From: Prorocentrum cordatum
Taxonomy: Eukaryota > Sar > Dinophyceae > Prorocentrales > Prorocentraceae
Direction of reading: 5' to 3'
DNA length: 64,000 nucleotides
NCBI GenBank assembly: GCA_963575745.1
Contig: CAUYUJ010016363.1
Location: 17,501 to 81,500, forward strand
Numbering within the stretch: position 1 is the stretch's first letter; each line of letters begins with the position of its first letter. Positions 22,101 to 35,378 of this stretch are shown here, in pieces. The notes below the pieces were generated by a model. It had not been told where the DNA came from. It ran no database searches and was given only the letters and a program-made list of their open reading frames with translations. A program made the translations under genes and the position numbers.

Positions 22101-23800
22101 ACACACAAGAGATAGAGGGCATGAGTTCCATATTGCAGACGATGGTCGCCCGAGCCCCGTTTCTGCACACTCCGCTCGCAAGTGACAGGATGCAGCTCAA
22201 GAAAGGCGATGGAGTGACGGCGACTGAGTGCATCACCAACCACAAGCGGGGACTGCAGTCAATGGTGGCCGAGCAGGCGCTCTGCCGTTTCAGCGGGCCT
22301 GTGGTCGACGTGAGCCCACCTCCAGCTCGCCCCGCCCAGTGCGCTCACAAGCGCTGCCCGTCTATGATAATGCCGATACGGTACGCTTTGGCCTTGTGCA
22401 GGCGGCAAGAACAAGGCGTGCAGTACGTCTGGGACGGCCCTGAAGGTTTGCCGCCGTTCGTGGCCCCGTGGGCGATCGGCGCGGAGCTTTGGGCGTGCAA
22501 GGGTGAGTTTGTGGATTTGGACGGCCGCGTCATCTTCAAGCTGACAGCGCCAATTCACCCAATGCCTTTGTTCGAAGCGTTCCACGAGCACGCAGGGGGT
22601 GCCTACGCAGGAGGCGACCGCAAGAAGCGGGACACCGCAGTTCTCCGATTGCGGCGCCAGCGGCTGCTTTGGGGCAGGGCGCTGCACGCGCGTGTCTTGG
22701 GCGAGTCCGCGACCGCCATTGGCCTTGACCCTGCGCCGCCGCCGAGGCCGAAGAGACCCGGGCCAGATGCGTCGGGCGGGGGTGGCAGCGCTGGCAGCGA
22801 CGGCGGCGCTGGCGGCGGCGCCCCCGCGGCGCCAGCGCCCATGGGCGATGCCAGCCCCGATGGCGACGACAACCTCAGCGATGGCGACGACGGGGACTTG
22901 GAACGCCATCTAGAGCGGCTGATGGAGGAGGCCGAGGCGGCGGAGATGGAAAAGGCATCCGCGGACGAGGAAGAGTTGGCCATGCGCTTGTCGGCCGCTG
23001 ACGCAGAGCTTGCTGAAGCGCGGCTCCTGGACCCAGACGGACAGGACGACGTTGAAGAAGACGATGGCCTCTTTGAGGGCGGCGCCGCAGTTGCGCCTGA
23101 AGACGGCGCTGACGCTTTGCTTCCAGAAGACAGGGATGCTGATGGCTTGTTGCGCCCGCCCGCCGCCATGATGCGGGGCGAGCTGATTGACGGCGGCGTA
23201 GAGGGGGCAGTTCCATTCGCCGATAGGAACCGAATGGCCAAGGAGCGGCGAGACGCCATCGCGGAGGCGCTAAGAGTGGCCGCCGCCCAGTCGATTGCAA
23301 CGCACCCCACGACCCATGGAGTGATCTCGCTCGTGAAGACCACGGACAACGCTTTCTTTATCAGGTGGGACGCAGTGGTTGGCCAGGGTCGCGAGATTGC
23401 GTTGGACCACCTCAACAGGGTCAAAACAATTGTCTTCTTCCAGGCGGAAAAGATCAGCATGGCCGACACCCCGATGGAGATCATCATTCGGGACACTGGC
23501 GTTCGCATGATCAAAACCACTGGGGGCAAAGCGGAACGCCCCCTGATGCCTGAGTGGTGCTTGCGTTTGAAGGACCACGCCGAAGTAACCATGTTCTGCG
23601 GCCCCCGTCCTGCAGAGCTTAGCTTCGGAGGATGCGCCATGTGCAAGGGTGCGCTGAAGGATGCGTACAACAAGCCCCCCTGGAACGACCACTTCGTTTG
23701 CACAGTGTGCCACAGCGCATACCACTACGCATGCGCAGCGGTAGACCTGGACGGAGCAGACTTTGGCGCGTTCGTTTGCATCGCGTGCTCCCGCAGGTAG
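19194..23800 (+). CDS. hAT-transposase-like protein with C-terminal PHD finger
   Basis: Two long open frames join through an inferred GT-AG intron (21339-21568), giving about 1,435 residues from ATG 19263 or 1,458 from ATG 19194. Residue numbers use 19263. A coiled coil covers about 217-291. IRCDATNQ gives an Asp near 373, and FGVDAGPDNVGM gives Asp 472 and 476. CFAHQFHLIV (Cys501, His504) matches the 'DN ... C-x2-H-x-L-x-L' hallmark of hAT transposases. DTQEIEGMSSILQTM near 22102 may be the hATC-like region. After a Pro/Gly and Asp/Glu-rich linker comes a C4HC3 zinc finger (about 1381-1432). It is either an autonomous element gene or a domesticated one; no terminal inverted repeats were found. 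GC-ending codons throughout. Confidence 0.65.
21339..21568 (+). other. inferred intron of the hAT/PHD gene
   Basis: Begins GTGAAG, ends CTGTCAG, 230 nt. It joins frame 0 to frame 2 at a codon boundary (LQKR then EHNKTV). It contains C-rich sequence and a G run (21542-21555), unlike the flanking coding sequence. The alternative is a frameshift in a pseudogene. Confidence 0.55.
23633..23797 (+). other. PHD-type zinc finger at protein C terminus
   Basis: Cys pairs CAMC, CTVC and CIAC plus HYAC give the spacing C-x2-C-x17-C-x2-C-x4-H-x2-C-x15-C-x2-C, the C4HC3 order of PHD fingers. The protein ends three residues after the last Cys. PHD fingers usually read histone tails; the role here is inferred only. 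Confidence 0.6.
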
Positions 23801-24540
23801 AGGCGCCCGACGCGCTGCATGCAGAATTAGCAGTGGCCTTAGCATCGCGGTTCTGATCGGCTGGCGCCATCGGCGTAGTACATGCGATCGCCGCGAGATC
23901 GGGGCTGACCCTCGCTGCTCACCGTAGATCGGGGGGCGATCGGATCAACAAGTCTACGATTGCAAGCAAAGGCCACCCATTGTTTATGTACAACGGCGTG
24001 GTTCGCGGGCAACCCGTGCGTGATGCGGGGCAACGTGTTCATCGCTGCTGCAAGCCAACGTGCATGCGGCCGCGCGCAGGCCGCTGTATTCCCGAGGAAT
24101 GGCGGCGGCGTTAATGCAGGACCCGCATCAATTGATAACGCGCGCGGCACGGGCATCGTGAGTGCACGCGCAGCGCTCGTCGACTCGGGTCAGCCGAACG
24201 ACGCAGACGCCCCCCCGCGCGCACATTGCACGCACATTGCGCAGATCACGCCTGCTGGGCACGCGCAAGGTTGTTGCCGCGAGGGCGCGCCCGCGCAACG
24301 CACATTGCGTATCTGCATGCCGAGGGGGTTCCTGCATCATGCGCTCGCAACACGTGCATGGCGCGGTGCGCGCATGTGTGTGCCGCACGTGTGCAGTTGA
24401 GCATGGCGTTGCGCGTTGTGCACGCGAGAAAACCATTTGCGCCCTGCGCGCACGGGGTAGCGCTGGGCTTGCAAAGAGCAGGGGGGGTCCAGGGCGAAAT
24501 GCGATCGCGTGGGGCGAGCGGCGCGTGCGTTGGTTGCAAC
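23801..24540. other. 3' flank, no gene
   Basis: GC-rich sequence with scattered GCGCACATTGC motifs. No supported coding sequence lies before the assembly gap. Confidence 0.5.
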
Positions 24541-24640
24541 NNNNNNNNNNNNNNNNNNNNNNNNNNNNNNNNNNNNNNNNNNNNNNNNNNNNNNNNNNNN
24601 NNNNNNNNNNNNNNNNNNNNNNNNNNNNNNNNNNNNNNNN
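24541..24640. other. assembly gap of 100 N
   Basis: One hundred undetermined bases, a conventional placeholder length, so the true distance is unknown. Frames crossing it are meaningless. Confidence 0.99.
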
Positions 24641-24816
24641 TCTTCCATATCCTCCATCTTATTATTCTTCCTTACGTCGCTCTCTCCTGGTCCTTCTCCT
24701 CAAGATACTCCTTTTCCTCAAGCTTCTCTTCCTCCTTCCCATTGTCCTCCTTCTTCTACCTGTCCTCCTCCTCCGCGCCCCGCGTTGTCTTTCTCTTCGC
24801 CGTCGTCTTCGTCCTG

Positions 24817-25629
24817 ATGGCACCTTTCGGAGGGGGGCAATATGAGGTGAGCCTATGCACAGAGAGGCGCTAAGGCAGAGTGCAGCGATGGCCCACGGAA
24901 GGAGGAGGACATGATGAAGAAATCGTTTGTCTCGTTGCACTCGTCGTCGTCGTTCTCTGTCTTCATTGCCTAGGCGGGGAGAACTATCGTGGACGAGACG
25001 AACCTGCTGACAAACAAGATGCAAGGTGCCACGGTCTGGAAGGCCTTCGCTGCGAGGGTCATGGGCGAGGTGGACTTGACAGACCAGGCCGCCATCCAAT
25101 ATGACAGGATCACTTCGGTCGCGTCCGTGATCTTCAAGACCCGCGGGCTGAAATCGTCGTCGTCGTCGTTCTCCTCCTTCTCCCCTCTCTCCTCCGTCCT
25201 TCTCCCCCCTCCCCCTCCTCATCCTCCTCCCTCCTCCTTCTCCTGCCTGCTTCGTGGCCCCCTTCCTCTGCCTACTTCTCCTCCTCTTCCCTCTCCTCCT
25301 CTCCCTCCTCTTCCCCCTCCTCCTCCTCGTCCTTCTTCTGCCGCTCCTCCTCCTCCTCCCCCCCCCTCCCCCCCCCGATCAATGGCGCCCTATGGCGCCC
25401 GAGGAAGTTGAAGGGCACCCGCCACAAACACTTCATCGTAGACGCGATCAGTCTGTGGATGCCCCGCGCTGGCAAGAAAGGATGGGGTGCTTGCGCTCTC
25501 CTGCCAGGAGGGCTTCCTCTCCTCACGGCAAGACCGACGCCGACGCAATTGCAGCACCTCTTCGCGACGATGGACGACAGCAAGGCAATCAAGTTGGTCA
25601 AGAAGGACCGCCGCATGCGGGAGACTTGG
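24817..25629 (+). CDS. exons 1-3 of the multi-exon gene
   Basis: Exon 1 is ATG 24817 to 24846 (MAPFGGGQYE) with a GTGAGC donor. Exon 2 starts at 24974 after CCTAG, phase 0, and reads TIVDETNLLTNKMQGATVWK to about 25155. Exon 3 starts at 25408 or 25414 after a 230-nt pyrimidine tract and reads HKHFIVDAISLWMPRAGKKG through LFATMDDSKAIKLVKKDRRM; the donor lies near 25618-25629. A purine tract follows. Confidence 0.55.
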
Positions 25630-26229
25630 TAGGGTGATGACGAGGGGGGGGGGAGGATGATTATGACGAGGAGGAGGAGGCGGGATGAGGAGCAGGGGGG
25701 GAGGGGGAGGGGGAAGGCTGACGACGAGGAGGGGGAGGCGGAACAGGAGGAGGCAGGATGAGGAGGACGATGAGGACGAGGAGGAGGAGGAGAAGGAGGA
25801 AGGCAGGAGGAGGAGGCAAGGCAAATGATTCTGCGTCGCGCCATCCTCAGGACAACAAGAAGCACGCCGAAAAGGTCAGCAAGACTAAGAGGCAACTCAA
25901 GGAGAGCAAAGAAAAGGACAAGGCGAAGGTCCACGCGTTCATCGGGAGCCGTAAGAACAAGGGCAAGGTCCTCGACGAGAAGTGTCGCCTCAAGTTGGTC
26001 CGCCAGATGGTCACCAAGCAGCTGAAAAAGGAGAGAAAGCTGAAGGACCAGGCCAAGAGGATCGAGGAGACGCCCACGACGGCTCCTCCAGAAGACGACG
26101 ACGCGAATGAGAAGAACTTCTTAGACTTCCTCTGCGAGACTGAGTCCTTCTTGATGAAGGTCCCCTGTGGGATCCCCGGGGAAGGAATATGTAAACAAGG
26201 AAGCAGGTCAGGAGTGAGGATGGATGGGG

Positions 26230-26261
<32 letters not shown>

Positions 26262-27569
26262 TGGGGGGAGGGGAGAGGGGAAGAAGGGTGAGCAAGGATA
26301 GAGGAGGAGGAGGGGGCAACAGGAGAGTCATCAGGGGGAGGTAGGCAGGATGAGGAGGAAGGGGGAGGGAGGATGGAAGGGGGGGTGGGCGGGGGAGAGG
26401 GGTAAGGTGCGACAGCAGCATGGGCCCCGCATCCCCAAAGGCTGGCGGCTCCGAGACCCAGGAGCTCGTGCAGGGCATGCGCATGGCCGCGCTCTGGGGG
26501 ATCTTCAATGGCAAGGTCGAGGTCTCGATCGACGGCGAGTCCAGGATCCTTGCGGGGCGATCCCTCCTGTTTGACCTCCCCCTTCTCTGCCGCCCCCTTC
26601 CTCCCTTCTCTTCTCGTCCTCCTACTCCTCCTCCTCCTCATCCCCGCCTCTCTCCTTGTCCTCCTCCTTCTCCTCCTCTTCCTCCTCGCCCCTCCTCATC
26701 CCTCCCTCTTCCTCTTCCTCTCCCTTTCCTCCGCCTTCTCCTCTCCCTTCTTCGCCCCCTCCTCCCCCCCCTCTTCTCTCTGCGCTGACGCTTCTCATCT
26801 CTCCTATTCCTCCTAGGCCTCGCCTGCCTCGCCTCATGCGCCCTCGAGTCGGCCCCTGTCCGCTGTCCTCTGCCCTCTTCATCCTTCCCTCATCATGCCC
26901 CCCTGCCCTTCATCTTCTCCGCGCCCCCCCCCCCTTCCTTCCCCTCCGTTGAACCTTCTCCTTGGTGCGCCCCTATGCTTGCAGCCTGCCTCGGATTTTC
27001 TTGCGCCCGCATCCTGGGCGCCCTCGCCTGGCCTTCAGTCCGCCCCTCCCTGCCCCCCCCCCCTTCGCCCAGCTGCCCAGACGCGCGGTGGCGGACCCGT
27101 GACGAGATTGGCTTGGGGGGTAGGGCGTAGCGCGCCGCAGGACTGTCGCTGGGTGGGCGCAGCTTCGGATGCTATTCAAGCGCCACATCTGCGGCGCCAC
27201 GCAGCTCAAGCCGAGGCCGTCGGACCCCGACTTCGACGCCTTGCGCGCGCAGGTGCTCGCTGAGAAGGACATCGGCAAGGTGGCCTCCCCCCCTCCTTCA
27301 ACACTGCGGGCATGGGCAACTTAATATTGCAACTGAGCTCGGCTCAATTGAATGGGGGGGTGGCCTGGGGCACGAAAACTCCCAGCGTTCCCTTTCGGCG
27401 ACGGGAGTTGGGAAGTACCGCGCGAGAGCGTGGAGAGGATGCACCGATGATGAGCGAGGCCAGCCAGTCCTTTTTTCTTTTTATTTTTTTTTTTAGGCCC
27501 TTTTTTTTTTTTTTTCTTTTTTTTTTTTTTGTTTCATTTTGTCTCATTTTTTTTATTTTTTTGTTTTTT

Positions 27570-27615
<46 letters not shown>

Positions 27616-30600
27616 CTTTTTTATTTGGAGGGCATGAGGAGGAGCGCGGGGGGAGGAAGCGGAGGGCGAGACGGAGAAACGAGGGGGGAGAAGAACGGGG
27701 GGGGGTGGAGGAGGAGAAGGATGAGATGGAGGATGTGGATGAGGATAGGGGGGGGGGGGGATTGCTTTCCTTTCAGCGCAGGCGTTGGAGGACGCCTCGA
27801 TGGATGCCAGCTTCGCCGAGGCGGATGGCGGGACTGCCGTTCCAGCTGCAGATCTGCTCGAGCAGGTTCAGGAGGAGGACGCGGTGCTGCTGGCCTTGTG
27901 GGACTTCGTGCGAAGCCAGGAGGCGCTGCCCGGGGGTTGAAGGGGTCGAGGAGGGTTGGGTGGGTGAAGTTATTGTTGCTACCGCGCCCTGGCAGGCTTT
28001 CACCAAAATGCCCATGCTGCTGGCGTGCTCTGCCGAGATGCTTAACGGGGCCATGATGGGGATCTTCGGCACGTTGGCTTCAAGCGGTGGGAGCTTTCCG
28101 AACGAGGGCGCCGCCTTCGACTGCTTGGTTGAGAAGGCAGATCGGCCAATGTTTCCTTTTTCATGTGCCGTTGACCTCCTCTTCCCGTGCTGCGCTTGTG
28201 CTGCCGTGCTTGCGCGACCCCTCTCCATCCCGATGTGGCCTCCTCCGCGCGGCGCGGGGGCCCAACATGTGCTCGCCATGCGCATGTCCTTCTTTAGGGT
28301 GGCCTCCATTGAGTTGTCTCTCTGGACATGTGCGCCCATGTGAACTCCCGTGTCTAGTCGCTGTAAACCCCATGCGCCATGCTTCGCGCGTTGTTGAGGT
28401 GGCGCTCATCTGATGAAACTGCCCCCCGCTCTACGCCAGTCTGGTTCTACGTTTCCTCTCTGTCATCCCACGGCGTTGCTTTCCTGGCTTTCTTGCCAGG
28501 CGATGGGCCAGGTCATGGCCAGGACCCCTGCGGAATGGGACAGCGCCGCGCGCCTCGTTGATCTTGTGAAGAAGCACGGCCACGTGGGCGCCCTCTCGCA
28601 CAACCTTGCGGTGGTTGATTTGGTTGAGGCCAACTGCGACATGCTCAGGTTGGGGTCCTCGAGGGCAAGCCTCATTCTGTACATTGTCACGTCGCTGGGT
28701 CTTCAGCAGTGTCAGGCGTGCGCGCGGGTGTTGCTCCTCTTGGAAGTCTCAGTTGGGCAATTGCCTGCGCTGCTGCTGCAGCTGCTTCTCCTCCTTCTTC
28801 TCCCCCCCCCCCTCCTCCTCTTCATGCTACTCCTCATCGGCCTGCTCCTCTCCCCTATCATCGGCCGCATCCTATAGTTCACCCTATCCCCCCCCCCCCC
28901 CTCCTTCCCCTACACTTCCTTCTCTTCACCTTCCTCCTCCTCCTCGTCACCCTCCGTCTCCGCTTCGTCCTCCTCTCCCTCCTCCTCCTCGTCGGCTCCT
29001 CCTCTCTTCCCTCCTCCTCCCCATCGTCCTTATTATCCCCTCCCCCTTCTCTCCTCCTTCTCCCCCGCATCCTCGCCCTCATCTTCCTGCTCGTCCTCGC
29101 TGTCCTTCTCTGGCTTCCCGCAGGTGAGACAGGGCCCGCTGCTGGAGATGAGGGCGTACCTGAGCCCAGTGATGCACCGCTTCTTGACGGAGCTGACTGC
29201 TCGCTTGAGCCCAGCATCCCCCACTTGCGCCCAGGCCGAGCAGCTGGTCACCGGCAGCCCGAAGAGACCGACGCAGTGGCCCGAGGCTCGCGTCAGGGAG
29301 GGCTGAAACGAGCACGCAAGGAATATGGGGCGAAAGGGAAGGGGCGCTGATGGGGGAAACGGAGGGAAGAGGGCGACAGCAATGGAAGACGAGCAGAAGG
29401 GTAGGGGTGGGGGGGGGGCGTAGGATGAGGAGCCCCATGCGCCCTCTCCTCCGCGCTTCGGTTTGCCCACCTCTCTACCCCTTTTTCTCGTCCAGGGGCG
29501 CGATCGCACGGGGGGGGGGGGGGCGAGTGGAGTTTCTCGTGGCGACCCCTGCTAGGTTTTCACGCACATGATGTCGGAAGTGACATTGTTCTGCAACTGG
29601 CTGGTCTCTGCTGACCCCCGGGGCGAGTGGAGCGTGGCCCAGCACGCAGGACGTCTTGCTCAAGACGATCTCTTCTGCGCTGAGCGACCCCGCGAAGATT
29701 CGGGCCTTCACCCTGGAGAACAAATACATCCAGAGCCAGGGCTTCAAGTGGCCCGGGTCCCAGGGCGAGGGCGCCCTGCCCGCGGAGAAACAGAAGATGG
29801 CGGCCGCCATCATGGCGCAGTTCGACCAGGGGCGCCACAGGGGGCACCACTGAGAGAACTTGAGATGCATTGGCTTTTGAAGGGGGCAGGCGGGCCTTGG
29901 AAACATATCCGAGGCGGCGCCTAGACCCCCCCCAAACAAAAACACTTTGACACCCTTTCTCGCTTGACAAGAAGCTCGGAAATACATTGTCACTCGTCCT
30001 GGGCTCCGTTCCCCAACCCCAGCAGGAGAATGCAGGCGCGATGGAGGCGAGCCTGGCCATGAACGACATGTGGATGGCGTTCAGCAGCAAGTGGAAGCGC
30101 TCGCTGGTGCCTCCTGAGGCCGAGAGGGCCAAGGCCAAAGCCAGGACAGACACCATGTTTCTGCTCGGCCTTGTCCATCGCCCACCCTGCCTTACTCGCT
30201 GTTTTGCTATCTCCCCCTCCGCCCTCCCATGCATGCTGAACTTGTCCAGCGGCCTTTGTCTGTTCGCTCTCTCTCGTTCTCTCTTTCCGCATTCGCATAT
30301 CTCCCTTCCCTTGCCGCCTCTCGATCATGAGCCAGGGGTTGGGGCAATGGGCCTCGGGGCAAGGGCCATGGCAAATGGAAGGGCAGAGGCAACGGAAAGT
30401 AGCGCGACGCGTCCAGGCGCTCAGGAAGTCCAGACAGCCACGCAACCACGACAGCACGGTGGACGGAAAGAGGGAATGAGGAGGCGAACGAGGAGGATGA
30501 GTTGGAAGGAGGAGGAGAAGAAGGACGATGGCAAGGAGGATACGCACGGTAGGAGAAGGAGGGGGAGGGAGAGAAGGAAGGCAATAATGATGGGGGGGTG

Positions 30601-33600
30601 TGCGAGGAGGAGAGCGAGGAAGAAGAGCAGATGAGGGGTGCACGAAATATGCAATTTTGAATGCCGCCTCCAGCGCCAGTGTGCGCGCGAGCACAGCTGC
30701 TGACGTCGGCGGCACAGCGGGCGACGACGAGGGCAAGCAGGACGGCGCGTTCATCAAGGCCGCGCCCGACCACTCCTTGCTGGGCCACTGGAACGGCACC
30801 ATGGCTAAGGATCGCGTCAGTCCCTCTCGTAACGCGGGCGTGCCCCCCCCCCTCCTCAGCCGCCTTGCTGCTTCCCTCTCGATCAAGTTTGGTTTGGCGG
30901 GCTTCAGCAGCACCTTGACTTAGATGTCGCATGGCCGTGGCAGTTGTGCCACTTCAGTCGCACGCACCCTTCCCTTTAGTTATCCCATCGTATTGCTTAT
31001 GTCTGGCAGGAGCAGATGAGTGGGGCAGAGATTGCTTTGTGGCAGAAGGCGGTGATCAATGCTGTGCAGAGCAAGATCACGGAGTTCGGCATCCAGTTTT
31101 ACGGCATGCACGAAATCCCCGTTTCCCTAGACGAGCAATTGGAGAAAGAATTGGGGGAATTGTTGCCAGATGACGCATGCGGGTGTTCAGCCGACTCGAT
31201 CGTGCCAGCGGAGCCGCGGTCGCCATTATCGGTCGCGTCGTCACGTTCGGCTTCGCGGCAGACGACCACTGAGACTGGTGAGATGAAGAAGAAGAAGAAG
31301 ACACCCGAGGAGGAACCGTACACATACGGACACAAGGGCTCGAACATCTTCCTGACCACGGAGAAAAAGAAGAGCAAGCAAGAGGACGAGCAGGATTGTT
31401 TACTCATCTCGAAAGTGAAAAGGGTGCATTGCTTGCATGCGTACTCCCACCGCATGCATTTTACTCGCGCGGCCCAGACATCGTGCGACCCACATCCCTC
31501 ATACTTGTCCATGCCATCCCCGCCCGAATCCTGCGCCCCCCAGGATGCCGTCGCCGACGATGGCCCGAAGAAGGCGAAGTGGATCCTGGAGCGGCACGGC
31601 ACAGACATCGGAGAATTGACGATCCCAATGTTCGGGAAGGTGATTGACGTCGACACGGCGAATTACATGAGCAGAGGAGCTAGGTTTGTTGTAGCGATGT
31701 GGGGCTATGAGGGGGGATCAGCATGATGAGGGGGCGATGTGCAAGGGAAATCTTTCATTGGGGCCGTGAGAGACAGGATTCAGGTTTGTTTTTTTTTTGT
31801 GAGCCGATGCTAAGTGTGAACATACGGTAGTTTGAGGAAGGACAACATGCTAGTTGAGATAATGCATTACAGGGGACATCTAAGGAAAATAGGAACGACC
31901 TACTATCGAGAAAATGGTTTTGCTATTCGGTGATTCTCACGGGGGGAGTTTTTGGCCACATAGGTGCAATTCGATGGGGCATGTTTCTTTGTTGTGAGCT
32001 GATTCCGTCGTGCACATGCCCGCAGGATCTTGCCTGAGCTTGAACGGCCCGAAGGACGAGGGCCCAGAGGCAGGGTACACGGTGAGCAATGGGTGGGAGC
32101 CGCCCAAGCTGTACGTCGAGGGGAGTCACTGGATGAACCCATTGAGGACGGACTTCAGCCCGGGCTGGCTGGTGGCCCCTGTCCCGAAGCCGAAGGCAGT
32201 GGCCAAGCCCAAGGGCAAGGGCAAGGCCAAGCGGCTGGCCAGGCCGAAGAAGGCCTGGCGATTCTCTCTCCCTTGCTGCTTGCCTCGCTTCTCGTCGTCG
32301 TTCCTTTCCTCCTCATCTCCCCCTCCTCATCCTCCTATTCCTCCCCCCCTCCCCCTCGCCCTCCTCTTCCTCCTCCGCCTCCTCCTGGTCCTCCTCAGTG
32401 TCAGTCAATGTCATCCTGCTATTCCTTATTCCTCTCCTCCTTCTCCTCCTCCTCTTTTACTCCCTGCCCCCCCTCTCACCTCCCCTCCTCCTCCCCTGTC
32501 CTCCTGGAGGGGGGTGGCAAACGGGGGCGGGTCAATTTCTGCCGCATGCAATTGCGCTCGGCCTTGCCGAGTTTCTCGCTTCTCGACGTGTGATCCCCTG
32601 AGGTGTCTGAAGTTGCCAGGAGGGGGATGATGACCATCCCATTGTTCATTGTTCAGACCCCAGATCACGCCACCTTGTTCCAAGGGAGGGGTGGGCCTCG
32701 CCTGAGGTGCACGCGGCAAGGCCACCCCCCACGTAGGTTCCAGCCCCTGTAGAGATCACAGCGAACATCGATCTTCATTCCCCAAGCCCTGTGCTGTTTG
32801 TCTGTAGCTTGGTTTGCTCGAGGTTGGTTTGCTTATTTTCTTTACGGGGCCAAGCGCTTGGCTCGATAGTCTGAGCTCGTTCCTGCGATGGGCCCGCTCA
32901 AGGACCCCCTCTTCGACGACGCGCAGGGTTCTCTACCTCCAGACTCGCTGGAGCCCGATCCTCATGCGCATGGGCTGAGGGAGGACCTCAAGGACTCTGC
33001 CTTCGACTCGTCGTCCGAGCCCGAGCCCCCTGGCGGCGCAGAAGAAGATGCTGACCCCGCTGGCTCGGCGGCTGCTCAGGAGGAGATCGCGCGCGACACC
33101 GCTGGCGACGACGAGCAGGCGGGGGCAGGGGGGGGGGCGCTGCTTGGGCCGTGCCTGGGTGGTTGTCTCGGAGTCTCGTCAGCTCCTCCTGTTTACCCAT
33201 GCCCGCCCGAGGCAAGTCCAGTCCTCAAGTTCAGCTCGGCGCGCCCGACGCCCTCGTCGATGCTGTCCTGGCGCGTGGAGGGAGAGGGGGTGAACTCAGA
33301 TTGGCCTTCACCGAATTCGCTTGCCTAGTCGAGTCGTCGCCCCCCCCCTAGTCGAGCGAAGTCCGCCTATCACCTCTGACTCTTTTCGGTTGTCTCTGGG
33401 TCTCAACCTCTCTCGCTCTCTCTCAGACGCTCTACGCCCTAAGCCTATCTGCGTTTATATGCCTTGCCTTCCCTCCATATCAGTTCAGTTTGCCTTTCCA
33501 TTGGCAGCGTTGCCTTCCCAGCTCCTGTTTTCCCATGGCCGCTCTTTCTCGCTTACCCTGCTACGCGTGCCCGCCTGCCTCAGTAGTTTCTTCTGCTGGG

Positions 33601-35316
33601 GCGGTGTCAGATCACGAACGGCGACGACGTGCACCGCGACGTCGTGAAGCGGAGCGTTGATGCTGGCGGTATGCAGGCGCGGCACTTTTCTTGTCTTTGA
33701 GACATGCAGCGAACGTCACGGGCGATCCATGCTGCAGGAATACACCATTAGCAAGCGCCTTACAATCGCAAGCATCATGCCATATTCGGCAGTGGCGTAA
33801 AGTCAAGCGCAGTAGCAGGGGCATCAGCAAGAGCAGGGATCATAGCATGGAAAGGAGGGGTGTCGTATCGTTGCCACTGCCAGGCGCCTCAGAAGAAGAT
33901 GCGCCTCCCCGAGTCCGAAGATGCGCCTCCCCCAACAAGGCTGCTGGGAATTCCTAAATCCTTTCATGCTGTCGGGCTATCTGCCTTGTCCTGGTTCTCG
34001 CGGCGTTCCTTCTCATACCGAGGACAGTCGTGATCGTCGTCGTTCGTCTAGGAGTCCTCTATCGCCGACATGCTGCCCGACATGCGTGGCTGGCTCGTCT
34101 GGGCTCGTGGTTGTCGTCGTCGTTGCACCGTCGTCGGCGTAGGTCTTATCGTTGGGCATCGTCCGTTGTCTGCTGCCCAAGGCCGAGTTCCACGGCGGGT
34201 GGCTCCTCCTTCTGGTCCATGGAGTGGATGGGGCCGTTCGTCTTCGGGGTCCTCGGCGACCCGCCTAGCGAGCGGGCCATTGAGGTGGAGCCGAAGGAGC
34301 CAGGGGCGAACGGCAGATGACGAGGTAACGGCGAGGGGAAGAATATGCAACCACGAGGGGGACGTGGGGGGACCAGGGGTGATCTCAGAGACGATGGCGA
34401 GGCGAAGGAAAAGGAAGAGAACGAAGAGGAATATATCGGATGCGGATACGATGCGGGGGAAGAGGCATGAGGACGCGGAGGGGGAGGGGGAGAAAGAAGA
34501 GGAGGATGAGTAGGAGGAGGATGAGAAGGAGGAGGAGGCGAAAGATGAGGAGGAGGAGGAGATGGGGGAGAGAAGGAAGGCGAGAACAAGGATGACGGTT
34601 GAACGCACGGGGGGCGGGGGGGCAATGATGGCGGTGTTGGAGATGTTGGTTCGGCACCCATTTTCAGGAGGACAAGACGTGGTGGGTGGAGTGGAAGATC
34701 GACGGCGTGTTCATGCACCGCTTGACGGAGGAGCACCTGGACCGCATGAACGCAGGCGAGAGGTTCGACACTCGCATCATCGTCGGCAACACGGACACCA
34801 TGCGGCGCGTAGCCGCCCAGTTTCCAGTTGTCGCGTCGAAGTTCGCACAGGGCAAGTGGGCGAAGGAGGGTGTGTGGGACGGGGGGTGGCGTGGTGAGGC
34901 GGGGGGTTGCACCAAGGTGGGGCTAAGCCGAAGGGGTTGAGAATTTCCGTTTGTGTCCCCAAAGGACTTCGGCCTTCGAGCTACTGATCTTCGCGTGCCT
35001 CGTGGGGGCTCTAGTGGATCGAGCTCGTCGGGTGGGCCTGCGCCGCGCTGGCTGACGAATGAGCCGCCTTCGAGCTCAAGCACTCCGCAGCCGACGGTGG
35101 ACCAGACCAATTGATGGCAGTGCGTTGGGCGCGGTGCGCCCAGGTCGTGCGCGTGCCGTGTTGCGCAGCGGCGGCTGTGACCCTGTCCTCGGGGCCTCGG
35201 GTCGATAAAACATATTTGCGTCGACGCTTCGATGGGTCGAGCCGAGGCGGGGTCGACGTCGAGAGGGAGAGGAGAGCGAGAGGAGAGATACTCAGAGAGA
35301 GAGAGAGAGGGAGGGA

Positions 35317-35378
<62 letters not shown>

